Source: Larix sibirica (lineage: Eukaryota; Streptophyta; Pinopsida; Pinales; Pinaceae). From it: DNA of 22,310 nt. The stretch is from NCBI GenBank assembly GCA_004151065.3, contig NWUY0300023347.1, positions 19,993-42,302 of the forward strand, written 5' to 3'. Below, piece after piece: positions 7,891-19,211 of the stretch (positions are counted from its first letter, which is position 1; every line of letters begins with the position of its first letter). The notes under the pieces are model-generated. The model was given only the letters and a program-made list of their open reading frames with translations. It searched no databases and was not told the origin of the DNA. A program made the position numbers and the translations under genes.

Positions 7891-9363
7891 CTATTTCAAT
7901 CAACAATAACACTATACCATGTTGGGACAACATAGCAGTAAGAATGTTGTATCTAACATTTACTTTAATTATTGACCCATGGATCCATACAAACTTGTGA
8001 GGGTCATGTACAATATGTGCAAATACAAAAAGAACTAATTGTACCTAGTAGCATGTAACTGTAAATTTAATCGATCAAAACATTCAACTGCTAATAAAAG
8101 GGAAGAGGAAATTCAATCTAAAACTAAGGGTTGCAAGAAACATGGATCTTATCATTCAACCGGGCACCTATTTCCCTTATACAGGGTCTATGTGACAAGC
8201 ATCAAGAAATTCTTCATCTAGCTTTAGAGAAACCTTTTGTAAAACTTCCCAATTACCTTACCATCACTCACATAATACAGGCATTCAATCACATGAAATT
8301 CTTTGCAAGTGGTGAAACGAACGGAGAATCAATGCTTTACCATATTCGTGTGTCAAGATCTCATGTGTAATAAAAGTGAAAATGTAATTTGAAACATAAT
8401 CTAAGAATAGTATGGATATCTACGATAATATTAATTACATAAATAAGTCATTAACATAATTCAATCAAAAATGCTCGAAATCTCTACAAAATGTAGTAAC
8501 GCTACGTTATCTACTATGTTTACTAAAAGGAACACAAAACAATAAATATATGCTACCAAAACAAGTCCATGTATCCACCTATGGATGGGCCCTGATCCAA
8601 AGGTGACGCAAGAGCATAAATCCACTCAATAATACGCGGGAATGGGAATCTTCACGAATCTGTAAAAGAGTTCTTAAACATCAAAAATACTGGTCTTCAA
8701 ATTGTAATGGTTGCAGTAAAAACTAGAATCATAACATATGGGCGTTAGCTTGACTAGATGTTGCCCCTTAAACTTAAATATAATATGTATCTCCTAATCT
8801 GACTCATCAACTTCTAGTCTCTCTTGAAGAGTCACTATGTAAACTGTGATGGATGCGCCAATGGAGGTAGGTGCAACCATGCAAGATCAAAACAATGAGA
8901 GTGCGCCATCATAGGTATGTTCACATAGTTGCCACATGCTTTGTGGATTCGGGGACTAGGCCTCTAACTGGTAGATTTTTTAATACGTCGAATCCATTAC
9001 TTTAATCGAAGATCTACTGCTTGCAACTGGTCTTTCTATCTTTGATGGTGCCATATTCAAAACTATAAGTGCTTTGTCATTGACTGCCTGCACCATATGT
9101 AACTGGAACTTACACTGGATCAAAATTCAAAACTAGTGCTTCCACTAAGTGTTGGATCAAAACTGTGTTAGATGAAAACCTGGCTCCTTCATAACTCTGC
9201 TAATCAACCACTTCATTAGTATTCTGTGCACTTTAGTTATTAAAAAGGAATAATTAATCAACCTAAACAATTAATTCTAAGTCTTCATATAATTCTAACT
9301 AAGTGCCTTACTCATTTCAATTTATGTGTATTATCTTACTTATGAGGCTTATAATGCTCTAAG
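7891..9363. other. Unassigned AT-rich intergenic sequence
   Basis: About 1.5 kb with no frame above 80 codons and no protein motif I recognise on either strand. A short repeated phrase (GGATCAAAA near 9117 and 9153, with TCAAAACTAGTGCTTCC between) is the only internal structure seen. It could be old decayed repeat sequence; nothing supports a gene. Confidence 0.6.
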
Positions 9364-9422
9364 TTGATAAGAAAATGGATGCCTTTTCTAACCAAAGGTA
9401 GGAGCCATCATCACTTCCCAAC

Positions 9423-11902
9423 TTACCACTTTGCACATCCATGTGCAATTGATGAACTAGGAGTGGAGTCTTTTGTGGGTGTACTTCCCCTGATATTCCA
9501 TGCGAAGCATTTGCTCATGGCACATGATGGATGGAATCCCTTGTCCTTGTCGGTTTGTTCCCACTGTGCTTCTTCCTCCTCCTCGGTCCAACCCTGGTTG
9601 GTGTCAGAAATGAGAAGTGGAGAACTAAGTTTGAGGCCTAGCCATTGCAGCCTGGATTTCTCCACAATAGTGATATACAAGGAAGATCTAAACAGGGCTT
9701 TTTCTAAGTTAGAGGGTGAGTGCACTTCTATAAGGAACAACTTATCAGGAATGCCATTCCATCTAGTGGTATTGAGTTGGATAATCCTCTTTTTGTTTTC
9801 CTCTCACACTACTTCTCTAAAGTGATCAATGATAGTTGCTTGCCTTTCCTATATAACTTGGGCTAATTCAATATCTTGTATCGGTAGTTGGTGTGAGGTG
9901 GCTATTGCATCCGAAGTAGGGGCTTCTGCTCTAATAAAGAGCCAAGAATCCTTCTCAACTTCATGATACTTGTGCATTTCTGCTGCTCTTATATCCTCGT
10001 CTATAACCTAGGAGCAAAAAGACCTTAATTGTACATCCCCTATGTAGGATTTGGATTCCACTTGAAGGGGTGAGGCAGTATATGATTGTGCAGATAGAAC
10101 TCACTGAGTTGGTCTTTTCCAAATTTCCCCATTTCTTGGCAAGCATCAATAAAATCCTTTGGGGTTTCCATTTTCTCAGACTTCTGTCATCACAACCTTT
10201 TGACTTGGTACCATAGCCACCTCTCTTTTAGGAATATTGAATATATTATGGATGGTGGTCGATAATGGATGAGCTCTTGCATTATCCTTAAAAAAATTCT
10301 CTACTCTTTCTTCAATTTATGCCTTTTCTTGCATTGTCTTTTAGTTATGATTCGCAATGTTCCAGGTTTTGTTTCAAGATAATGTTTTATGTGATCAACT
10401 GCTACTTATCTTGTTGGTACTGCATTTTGATAAACTGTTGCTTATTTCTCCTCCAGGGGATGTAGTTCATATTCTACATGACTTGGGGACCTGCAGATAC
10501 TGGCAGTTTTCAAAGCTTCCACTGTGTGAGCTATTTTACTCAATTTTAAAATTTCTTGTTCTTATTCTTTAATCTTCTCTTTCAATCTTATGATCTCCTA
10601 GTCTCTTTCTTGTAGTACTTCATGAGTACTCATGTCAACATAGGTCTTGGTTTTAGTAACATTGGGAAAGTTCTCAGGTACTTGTAGAAAATTATTCATT
10701 TCCCCATCATGTATATTTTCATGCTCCTTTGAATCTCCAACTTATTGCTCATTATCCTGGATATCTGACTCTTCTACTTGGTGTAACTCCTCTTGTTTTG
10801 AATCATGTATCTATGTTTTCTCTTTCCTCTCAGGATAGCTTTTGCCTCCCCAACTTCAAACCATAGGTGGATCAAATTTTTCATTTTCCCCAAACTGTAT
10901 CAAAGTGTCTGCAATTTCCTTTTCTTCCCCTTTTGTGTTAGCATCGGCCTTCTTCTCTTCTTCCAATATTTGTTTAATGGCAGCCCTTGTTTTTAAGGAA
11001 ACTTGTTTGGTTGCTCTCTTCTAATTTGCAGCAAGAAGGGTTTTGGATTTCTTTGTAGCAAGTTCTGCAGAAGGGGTTGATTTCATTATTTTCACATATG
11101 GATTTACAGAAGCAGGAGGGGGTATGGCTGGTGAACTTTATTGAGGGGGTATCTTAGAGAGCTGATATTCCTTTTTATAGAACACTTGTATTTCGACGTT
11201 GTTGATTTTCAGGAAAGTTTACCACGAGAGGGGGAAGTAATGCATTTCTAGGGTATGGCATACCAACAGCTTAACTAAGCCATGGTGGGACAAAGAGTTT
11301 GGTTTCCCCAATTGAAATTTTGTGCTCATGGAGCAGAGGGTGTTGAACAGGAACCAAGGGAGACTTATATTCTTCTCGGGATTTTGCCATTATAAATTCC
11401 CGAGGAGGTTAAGAAACCGTAAATGGTATGCATGCACCAAAGCAGACCTCCCTTCACATGTGATGTACCTCATGATGATCAGGGCTATCTCCCCCCAGGG
11501 TTCTCGTAGCGTTTCTCTTTTTAGACTTCCTTTCTCGTCCTCATACCTCTAGGTGAACCCGAAGAATTGTTTCTTATCTTTCTAGGCAAATTCTCCATCA
11601 TCTTTATTCCATTTAATCCCTTTAGGAAACCCTATCACGATGCTTAGTATATCTTCTTTCAACTCTATTTCAACCCCTTTTACCTTCATGCTACTAGTTC
11701 CCTCGTAAATATTTATGAAATTTCTTGCAAATTCCTCAGTTATTTCCTCGTGGAATTCATCAAGTTTTTGGAAATAACGGACCCACCTAGCAGCCTGAAA
11801 GTATTCAAATGCCTTTGGGTTTTGATATAGCTTGGATTGGTCCATAGGCTCATGTTTCACGAAACCCCTAGTCATTTCTACAGATGTTCTATTCTTTTTC
11901 AC
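9423..11902 (-). pseudogene. Decayed gag-like plant retroelement ORF (~830 codons)
   Basis: From ATG 11902 an aromatic-rich N-terminal region (FEYFQAARWVRYFQKLDEFH, ITEEFARNFINIYEG, DILSIVIGFPKGIKW) runs on past stops at 11582 and near 11550 into REPWGEIALIIMRYITCEG, YHLRFLNLLGN, ISLPWFLFNTLC and HHGLVKLLVCHTLEMHYFP. Then come a Pro/Lys-rich linker and a Glu/Lys-rich coiled coil (RAAIKQILEEEKKADANTKG, EIIRLKEKIKE), with a frameshift near 10866. The C-terminal part reads TPKDFIDACQEMGKFGKDQL, HPFKWNPNPT, TRWNGIPDKLFLIEVHSPSN and a Glu-rich patch, ending at 9423. There is no protease, RT or integrase. I read it as the single ORF of a large non-autonomous element; the family name is unknown to me. 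Confidence 0.65.
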
Positions 11903-12300
11903 TTAGAAAGAAAAAAGCAATGAGAGTTGAGTTGGTTGAATACATGTTCAATGGTTGCCTTGCCTGTCGTGGGTCGACCACTTTCTTCCTGACTTTGTCT
12001 TCCTTAATCACAACGTGAATTGGGTTTCTTTTTTGTTATTTGAAAGTCCCCCTCTTCATATCATGAATCTGGTCATTCCTTTGCATTCTACATGTGGTCG
12101 GTTTAAGCTCTGATTACTGGTTGTCTCATCTCCACCCTCTGTTATCATTATAGTTGTTCAATCATCCCAGTTTTGAGTGGTTGTTGCCTCAGTGACTCTC
12201 TTTTATGCATGCGAAGTGACTTTTTGCATGGAGCTCGACTAACTCAAGGCACCTTAGTTCACGATCCCTCTGATTTGAAACCTCCAATCATGATACCTTT
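11903..12300. other. Leader between two divergent decayed ORFs
   Basis: About 400 bases without coding potential separate the minus-strand ORF start at 11902 from the plus-strand frame at 12301. On the minus strand, CCAGTAATCAGAGC (12120-12107) weakly resembles a plant initiator-tRNA-Met primer-binding site, with one inserted base, about 200 bases before the ORF start. The match is too poor to assign with confidence. Confidence 0.3.
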
Positions 12301-13336
12301 GTGTCATCATTAAACATGGTGGTCACTCTGCCTCTAACTGGAAGTAAAGAGGAAAGAGCACCTCCAAAAACAAAATTACTAGCAGAAACAAGCTTGAAAG
12401 TTATTCAGAGTCAAGGAATTTCATTTATGAGGATAGTATTCAGATCACCAGGCAAGAAAATAAAGTCATCAGATCGGTTAAAGTAATCTAAGATATTAAG
12501 GAGGAGCTTAGCTTGAAGAAATTAAAGCAAGGTATGCCTGAATATTTTTCTTCTCATCTTAAAAAGTTTGATAGTTCTGTCATGAATGAAACTAGTATAA
12601 GAAGGCCCAATACTTGAGCAACGAACCAATTAAGATTGAATATGAGGGCTATACTAAACCCTAGATTTAGAAAGGATACTATAATTGGAATTGAAGATTC
12701 CTCAGATGAAGAGGACAATAATAGTAAAAAGGCGGAGAAATTGGTAACTGAAGTTCTGGAGAAGATTGAAGAAGGTTTAGAAGCATTCCCGGGCCTTTTG
12801 GAAGGAAGTGATGCAATGAAAGAAGATGTTGGGATGGAATATTAAGAGAATTAAGTATTAACAAACCCTGTGAATTGAAGTGAGAGAAAAATTAATTAGT
12901 ATACAGGAAAAAGTCAAATCTTCCAAAAAACAAGAAATGGAGTCTGAAGTGGACCAATCAATGAAAACTTCCATTGAAGAAAACCCTTCTGAAGACATGA
13001 TGGATGTTGAAAATCTTAAAAAAGAACTTCAGTGGTACAAAGAGAAAAACAAGCATCTAAATGAGTCTAGTGACATAATTATCCAATCCAATCATATGCT
13101 AAGACAAGATTTGGAGGAGTTAAATACAAATTATGAGGAATTGAGTCCGTTGGCTCAAGAAGCAGTTAATAAGAGGAAAGCAGCACAATAGAGAAACTAA
13201 GAACTTTCTAAGCAAAATGAAGAACTTTTAAAGAGATTTCGAGCTACAGAGGAGGAGTGTTCTTGATTGTAGAAGAAATCCCAAGCTTTGGATGGCTTAG
13301 CAATTCTAGCAAAGGCAGCTCGTCGAGTTTGATAAG
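12301..13336 (+). pseudogene. Decayed coiled-coil ORF, gag-like
   Basis: Three frame segments on the plus strand. 12301-12486 is Lys/Ser-rich (VVTLPLTGSKEERAPPKTK). About 12490-12845 reads DIKEELSLKKLKQGMPEYFS, HLKKFDSSVMNETSI, MRAILNPRFRKDTIIGIEDS with a following acidic run and KKAEKLVTEVLEKIEEGLEA. 12880-13336 is strongly heptad-like (KKELQWYKEKNKHLNESSD, HMLRQDLEELNTNYEEL, then past a stop ELSKQNEELLKRF), closing at double stops near 13331. The acidic and coiled-coil composition resembles the C-terminal halves of the gag-like ORFs on the other strand, but the sequence is not alignable to them by eye. No enzymatic motif. It may be the 3' half of another non-autonomous element; the N-terminal half is not visible. 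Confidence 0.5.
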
Positions 13337-14400
13337 TCAGCATTCAGTTTTGCAAGGCTGCACGTTTCATCCATGTGTCATGAACAAATCAGACATTTTG
13401 GGAAGCGACTCCACATAGAAGGCTCGAGATCACTGCAGAGGTTCCTAATTATCCTAGCTCGTTTTCTGTAAAGTTAGCAGGTGCCTGTTGAGGCCTTGGG
13501 TGTGTTGGAAGTGATTGAGGCAACAACGCATAAAGAGAAAACCCGGCCTAAAAGGCTTCAAATAACCCTACGCAAGGATTACCCTATCCCTAAGCTGTTT
13601 GGTAAAGCTGACTCTTACGGATATCAGGCCTCCACTGGCTCTGTGTGGGTGATCCAAATGGATCTTTCCTCTTAATGAGGAAGATGTGAAAATCTGTTCA
13701 ATAAGAAACAAAATAAAAGCGGAAAGAGAACAAAAATTATTAAATCTAACTTAACTGAACTAGATCTAAGAATGTGATTTAGGATCCAGAACAATCAAAT
13801 CTGTAAGTTTAAGCAAATATTATTATTGATCGATGGAAACAAAGATTAGATCTAACATCACTTAGCTTCAATCAAAACAAAGAAGTAAAAACCAATTTGT
13901 TTAAATTTAAAGTTTTCAATTATTTAACTGTTCTGTAGCTGATATGTCAATTAACAAATTAAAATATAAATATTAACAAAAGAATGACTGCTTTATAATT
14001 GTTCAACATGAAATGATATTGATCAAGCAAAAACATTTACTGATACATAACCTGCATATAAATATTATGATGAAACATCAACACAAAGATCTATATTAAT
14101 TATAAATAAACAATACAAAACATGACGATTAAATACGTGACCGAAATAAGGAACCAGAATGCATCAAGCAAACTTAATACACATAACAAAAGAAAGGAAA
14201 GGAAGCTGACTGAATTGCATTAAAGATTGTAAAACACTACAACTCTCCAAAGTACAAAAGGTCTCCAAGTATTTCCCTCGATGATTTTTCCCCTTGGTTC
14301 CAACCCCCTCATCATGAGACTTCAATCCCTTTAAATAATAATTACAAAATAGTTACAAAGGACAAATCTCCCATGAAAATAGGGATTACAAAATATTGTT
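13337..14400. other. 3' flank of the MSRNTRSK-family ORF and unassigned AT-rich DNA
   Basis: On the minus strand, downstream of the stop at 14401, the sequence has TTATTTAAAGGG (about 14340-14329) and, about 100 bases further on, a run resembling an LTR R/U5 or polyadenylation region (TTTACAATCTTTAATGCAA, near 14230). That suggests a 3' UTR or 3' LTR of the element whose ORF ends at 14401, but it does not match the terminus at 19915. 13680-14200 is very AT-rich with no genes. A small palindrome pair (GATCCAAATGGATC and TTCCTC/GAGGAA) lies at about 13651-13682. The 64-codon frame 13481-13675 has no support. Confidence 0.35.
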
Positions 14401-17400
14401 TCAGGATTTTCCAAGGGCATATTGCCACTTGGAAAATACATATAGGAGATCATCTACATCCTTATACTGAGCATGCTGCAGCTGTAGTTGTGCTTTGCAG
14501 ATATAGTCCTCAATCTCTTTACTCTTAGTCTTTGACCACTCCCGTAGATAAACATTGATCTTCATTCCCAAAGCAACGGGTGTCTCAACCAACTCCTTGA
14601 GATCTGTAATCTGAATCTGTGAGAGCTGCTCGATATCTATAATCTGAATCTGTGAGAGCTGCTCGAGATTTGTAATCTGAATCTGTGAGAGCTGCTCGAT
14701 CTGCTCCTTGGATTTTTGATGTTTTTCTTCAACCTGTTGAATCATAAGCTTAGGAGGAAGGGTAGTCTCGATCTCGGTCATAACAGAAAAAACTATCATG
14801 CCAAGCAAACTGTCAGAAGCCAACCACCTTTTTATGCAAGTCTTCTAACATTCTTCAATGGTTGTTTCAACAATGTCACAAGAATTATCCCAGGATTCCA
14901 AAGAGAACTTGATTCTCCTCAGTTTGAGTTTATCCAAAATAGGGATTTATGCAGGCCTGTCCTTCATATATTTTTTCCAATCAATGACATCTTCAAGGGC
15001 TTTGGCAGCATCAATTCTCCTTTGATTATGATCTGACAGAAGATCTAAGCAATGTTCAAAAGAATTAAAGACTTCCTGAATATCATCCAAGCCCTGAAAG
15101 AATTCGGTTAACAAATTTATGAAATCATCATTTATTCTCAAAGCGAATTCTTGAATCTCTTCCTTAGAAAATTGTGAAAATGAAGAGGCAGCAGGAGTAG
15201 ATTGTGAGGCTTCCAACTGTTTCTCAAGAGCCATCAGCTTTTCATCATACTGTACATTCTGACTTTGGGCTTCTGAAAGCTGGTGTTTAAGATCCTCATT
15301 CAAGGATTGCATCTTTTGAAGTTGATCTTCATAATCATCCTTCAATCTCTGCAACTGAGATTGAAGATCTTCATTTGTTCGAACCTGTTCCTACTTGAGA
15401 TTTTGCAGTTCTTGCTCCTTCATCTCAATTTCTTTATTAAGAGATGTAACAGAATCGTAGTTAGCCTCTGTAAAGGCTCCGATAGCTACAGTTGTTTCAA
15501 GAGCTTCACGTTTTTCATCTGTGGAAGTCCTTTTCCATATAACCTGATTTGGGATAGTGCCCTACACTAAAGTCCCTTCTTTGGCTCTTTTAGAACCCTT
15601 TTTCACTACAGCCCTTTCTGACTTGCTCCAAAATTACTCTCCAAGAGAGACCACTACATCTTCTCCAAAATCTGCTACTTCTTCCATAGGAGATGTAGAC
15701 ACTGGTGGAACTGTGACCAAAGACACAGGTTGAGACACAACAGGGGTTGGAATTGGCATAGTTATTTGGGGAATGGAAATGGATGGCGTTACAACATTTG
15801 AGGCTGAAGGAGTAGGAATGGAAGTGGTGGATGAAGCGATAGACTCTGAAGGTGCAGCAGAGACTTGAATTACAACTGGATCTAGGGAAGTTTCAACATG
15901 GGTAACAAGTTGATGAATTGATGTGGATTGAGGAGCTGCAAGATCTGATGATGAGATAGAAGGCAAACTAGTAGGGATGGTGATAGGTGAAGAGGTTGTC
16001 ACAGCAGTAGAAGTGATGATTTCAGGGAAACAATCATCAATAACCAAATTTTCCAGTGGATCAGAAGAAGTCTGAGAAATTGGAGTGTCTTCTGGTAGGC
16101 TAACAGGGATAGCAATTGGACATGAAAATTTGGTAGGAAGTGATTCATCTTCTAAATCACTGTCTTCAATATGCATTATTGTAACTTTCGCCACTGGCCT
16201 TTTGGTCTTCTGCTTCTTGACTGGAGGAGTTAGAGTTACAGTTTGTGTTTCAAGTGCAGAGCTCATCATTGCCAAACTCTTCTTCATTTCCTCTACTGAT
16301 TTGATGAGAGCATTCAGATTGGCTAGAGGTTGGGGCTGTTGAGTATCCTTGACTGGAGCTTTCCCTTTGTCATATGTTGGATAGGTCAACATCAAAGGAG
16401 TGCTAGCTTGTGTTTTATGTGCTTCTTTCTCCACTAACTCTTTCTGAGTTCTTTCCTCGACTGACAGTTCAAGCTTTCTATACTGCAATACTTTAATCTT
16501 GATCTCTTGCTGGTACTGGTGTAAGAAATTATTCTCTTCTTGAGAAGTGACTCTATTCAATACCTCATTGAAAGAATTGGAACCCTCATAAATGAAATCA
16601 TCAGGAGCAGTTTGATGCACATAAGTACTTTTGACGTGTTCCTAAGTGAAATGATTGGCCAAAAAGGACTTTGGATCATGCATCCTCCCAGGGGCTTCCC
16701 CAAGCTTCAAGGTTGTTGTTCTTTTCCCAAGCAAGGTTGCATGGGTAGAGTTCTGAATTACTAATGACCCAAGGGTAAGGGGAAACTTAGGCCACCCTCT
16801 TCTTTTAGCTCCAGTTAACCTAGGGAATACACCATCAACCACAGTTTGAAAAGAGATGTCTTCCAACACCATCCTGTCAGGTACAATTCTGGGTAACAAA
16901 TGAGCTGTGTTACTACCCCAGACTCTGATATAAGAAAAGTATTCTCCCACATACCTATCTCCCATTGTGGAAATTAAGGCCTTAGCTTGAGTTGAAAACA
17001 TGGGAGCATCTTCCTTGAAGATCTTCTGATAAAGGGAGCATAGGAAATGGTCACAGATGTCATAAATGAGAGGTATGAAGTTATCCTCCCATAATGCAAA
17101 ACAATAAATATGGACTGGAGGTGATTCCTTTGTCCAATATCATCCCATGGCAAGAAATGGAAATGCTAAATATAACACATTCATAACATAGCCAGAGAGG
17201 TAAAATGTTGGCTTTCTTGAGGTAGGGGTCTTCTTATATTTTTTCAATGGCTTCTTTTAGCACGGCTAAAATTTGGACCCAATTAAAAGAATCTCCTGTA
17301 GTAAGAACATGATGGGCCATGGGTGCCCACTCTGCTATGAAGACTGAACAATTTGGCAATCCATACAGCCTGCACATCATGGCTGCCAGCAAAGAGAAAG

Positions 17401-17899
17401 GTTCCCTAAACCAGGAAATGGGATAAAGTTTATCAGCTTTAGGGTCAAATATAGCTGGGTTTTCCATCCAGGACTTAATCATTTCATCAAAGTTGAACCG
17501 GGTCGTGGAAGACTCTAGGAACTGCTTGGGCCTTTTGAGCACATAGGCCCTAACAAATACCTCAGGTCAGAAGGATGCTAACTGGGATTGAGCCGCATCG
17601 TTAACTGAACGGTCTTGAGGATTGGCGTGGTAAATAACCCATTTTATGGCATCAGTATAGGGCATCAAGGATGGCCTGGCTGCTATAGCGTGAAGCTGAG
17701 ACTTACTGATGTTTACAAAGGCTCCTTGGTCATACAGGATTTCAAAAAAATCATCGTTGTCAAATATGGCATAAATCCATGACCATCCCAGGTAATAGGT
17801 TTTGGAAACCCTACCATTGGTATCAGAGAAGATGTCGTTGTTTGGGTCCTTGTTTTTTAGTTCGTTCAAGGTTGTTTTAGACCTGGTGTTTCTCGACAT
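14401..17899 (-). pseudogene. MSRNTRSK gag-like ORF, copy B (~1,160 codons, decayed)
   Basis: ATG 17899 (MSRNTRSKTTLNELKNKDP) leads into a Trp/Tyr-rich domain (TYYLGWSWIYAIFDNDDFFE, SQLHAIAARPSLMPYTDAIK). In-frame TGA at 17569-17567 is followed by PEVFVRAYVLKRPKQFL, and YPISWFREPFSLLAAMMCRL follows to a stop at 17234. Frameshifts near 17100 lead to DNFIPLIYDICDHFLCSLY and, from 17001, FSTQAKALISTMGDRYVGEY. From there to 14401 the frame never shifts but carries stops at 16642, 15634, 15562, 15391, 14947 and 14846. The middle is Ser/Thr/Pro-rich (to about 15640). The C-terminal third is coiled coil (QRLKDDYEDQLQKMQSLNED) with a tripled 11-residue unit. No protease, RT, integrase or zinc knuckle is seen. 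Probably the sole ORF of a non-autonomous retroelement. Confidence 0.7.
14599..14697 (-). repeat. Three tandem 33-bp units inside the coiled coil
   Basis: 14599-14631, 14632-14664 and 14665-14697 are near-identical 33-bp units, encoding EQLSQIQITDL, EQLSQIQIIDI and EQLSQIQITNL on the minus strand. The length is a multiple of three and each unit is three heptad-like half-turns of 11 residues, so expansion kept the frame and lengthened the helix. Only a few bases differ between units, so the expansion is recent compared with the decay of the surrounding frame. Confidence 0.9.
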
Positions 17900-17919
17900 G
17901 GTTGAAAAAATGGAATTTT

Positions 17920-18010
17920 CTGATAAAAATAACGAAAAGAAATTAGATTAAAATTAATTTCAAATTCCAAATTTCACGCAGATAATTGGTAAAAGAAATG
18001 AGAAACCTAC
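17920..18010 (-). other. Putative 5'-UTR intron, copy B
   Basis: Minus strand: TAG|GTAGGTTTC donor (GT at 18010-18009) and a T-rich TTTTTATCAG|AA acceptor (AG at 17921-17920), 91 nt apart, 21 nt before the ATG at 17899. Position, size and both ends match copy A (157-242), although the interiors have diverged. The same sequence recurs at 18869-18959 in the duplicate. Confidence 0.4.
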
Positions 18011-18053
18011 CTAAAAACCTGATGGAGGAATCAAAGCCGTGAACAGGGTAAAA

Positions 18054-18199
18054 AATCCGCTATAAATTTCGTTCGCCAAAGGTCAAATTCACAGTTTTAC
18101 AAATGGTAAAAAGATAATAAAATTTTGAAAATTTAACCAAAAGATTATCAGCGAAATCAATCCAGATCGTAGATCTCAAAGACATCAACGGTCAAGATT
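18054..18199 (-). promoter_or_regulatory. Promoter-like block, copy B
   Basis: Minus strand: ATCTTGACCGTTGAT (about 18198-18184), then about 110 nt later GAAATTTATAGCGG followed by a T-run (18070-18050). Copy A keeps both pieces (ATCTCAGCCGTTGAT and TAAATATAGGG with a T-run), though they are closer together there. The TATAG(C)GG-plus-T-run core is the best candidate for a TATA element. Repeated at 19003-19148 in the duplicate. Confidence 0.35.
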
Positions 18200-18262
18200 A
18201 AAACAAGAAAAAGCGAAAAAGAGATTGCGGGAGTGCCATTTGAAAAGTTATGAATTATGCTT

Positions 18263-18405
18263 CCGCAATCTATAATCCGCATTGCGTCGGGTTGCGGAAT
18301 TGAGGATTTCAAACTAGGAAATTATTGTTTTCGCAATCCGCAGTCGGGAATGCGGAGCAGAGAAGGTATGGGAAAAATCAATCTTCCCGCAATCCGCATT
18401 GCGGG
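18263..18405. repeat. Palindrome array, truncated at the assembly gap
   Basis: First units of array B (starts near 18263, 18332 and 18387), identical to those at 19212, 19281 and 19336. The third is cut after CCGCATTGCGGG by the N at 18406, consistent with a contig ending inside a repeat that is hard to assemble. Confidence 0.85.
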
Positions 18406-18406
18406 N
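18406..18406. other. Assembly gap (single N) between duplicate copies
   Basis: A lone N with the end of one 948-bp copy on its left and the start of the next on its right. The right-hand sequence starts mid-ORF and the left-hand sequence ends mid-palindrome, as expected for two overlapping contigs placed end to end. Confidence 0.85.
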
Positions 18407-18848
18407 GGTTTTCCATCCAGGACTTAATCATTTCATCAAAGTTGAACCGGGTCGTGGAAGACTCTAGGAACTGCTTGGGCCTTTTGAGCACATAGGCCCT
18501 AACAAATACCTCAGGTCAGAAGGATGCTAACTGGGATTGAGCCGCATCGTTAACTGAACGGTCTTGAGGATTGGCGTGGTAAATAACCCATTTTATGGCA
18601 TCAGTATAGGGCATCAAGGATGGCCTGGCTGCTATAGCGTGAAGCTGAGACTTACTGATGTTTACAAAGGCTCCTTGGTCATACAGGATTTCAAAAAAAT
18701 CATCGTTGTCAAATATGGCATAAATCCATGACCATCCCAGGTAATAGGTTTTGGAAACCCTACCATTGGTATCAGAGAAGATGTCGTTGTTTGGGTCCTT
18801 GTTTTTTAGTTCGTTCAAGGTTGTTTTAGACCTGGTGTTTCTCGACAT
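18407..18848 (-). pseudogene. MSRNTRSK ORF N-terminal fragment, copy C (duplicate)
   Basis: ATG 18848 to the TGA at 18518-18516 encodes a 110-residue product identical to that at 17899-17567. Past the TGA the same frame continues (PEVFVRAYVLKRPKQFL) to the N at 18406, where it stops abruptly. It even shares the premature TGA, a CGA-to-TGA type change. Most likely the same locus as copy B represented twice rather than a third gene copy. Confidence 0.8.
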
Positions 18849-18868
18849 GGTTGAAAAAATGGAATTTT

Positions 18869-18959
18869 CTGATAAAAATAACGAAAAGAAATTAGATTAA
18901 AATTAATTTCAAATTCCAAATTTCACGCAGATAATTGGTAAAAGAAATGAGAAACCTAC
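18869..18959 (-). other. Putative 5'-UTR intron, copy C (duplicate)
   Basis: Same sequence as 17920-18010, shifted by 949. It adds no independent evidence if the duplication is an assembly artefact. Confidence 0.35.
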
Positions 18960-19211
18960 CTAAAAACCTGATGGAGGAATCAAAGCCGTGAACAGGGTAA
19001 AAAATCCGCTATAAATTTCGTTCGCCAAAGGTCAAATTCACAGTTTTACAAATGGTAAAAAGATAATAAAATTTTGAAAATTTAACCAAAAGATTATCAG
19101 CGAAATCAATCCAGATCGTAGATCTCAAAGACATCAACGGTCAAGATTAAAACAAGAAAAAGCGAAAAAGAGATTGCGGGAGTGCCATTTGAAAAGTTAT
19201 GAATTATGCTT

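Larger units (their letters stand above)
17458..18405. repeat. 948-bp direct duplication, left copy
   Basis: Matches 18407-19354 at a constant offset of 949. By eye the only difference is G at 18371 against A at 19320. It ends exactly at the N at 18406. It includes ORF codons, leader intron, promoter block and the first part of the palindrome array (18263-18405). Confidence 0.9.

Noticed and set aside
8502-8520. Small hairpin TAACG/CGTTA and other short palindromes in 7891-9363
   Set aside because: Five-base arms are expected by chance in AT-rich DNA of this length.
9364-9825. 153-codon plus-strand frame
   Set aside because: It is the shadow of the minus-strand gag-like frame 9740-9423, which continues a longer protein upstream; the plus-strand peptide shows no motif.
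12107-12120. Possible primer-binding site for the 11902 element
   Set aside because: Only a gapped partial match to the initiator tRNA complement, with no recognisable LTR on its outer side. Noted in the leader entry but not called.
17818-17829. TGGTATCAGAGA, resembling a plant initiator-tRNA-Met primer-binding site
   Set aside because: It lies on the plus strand inside the minus-strand ORF (the FSDTNG codons), repeats in the duplicate, and has no LTR end beside it.
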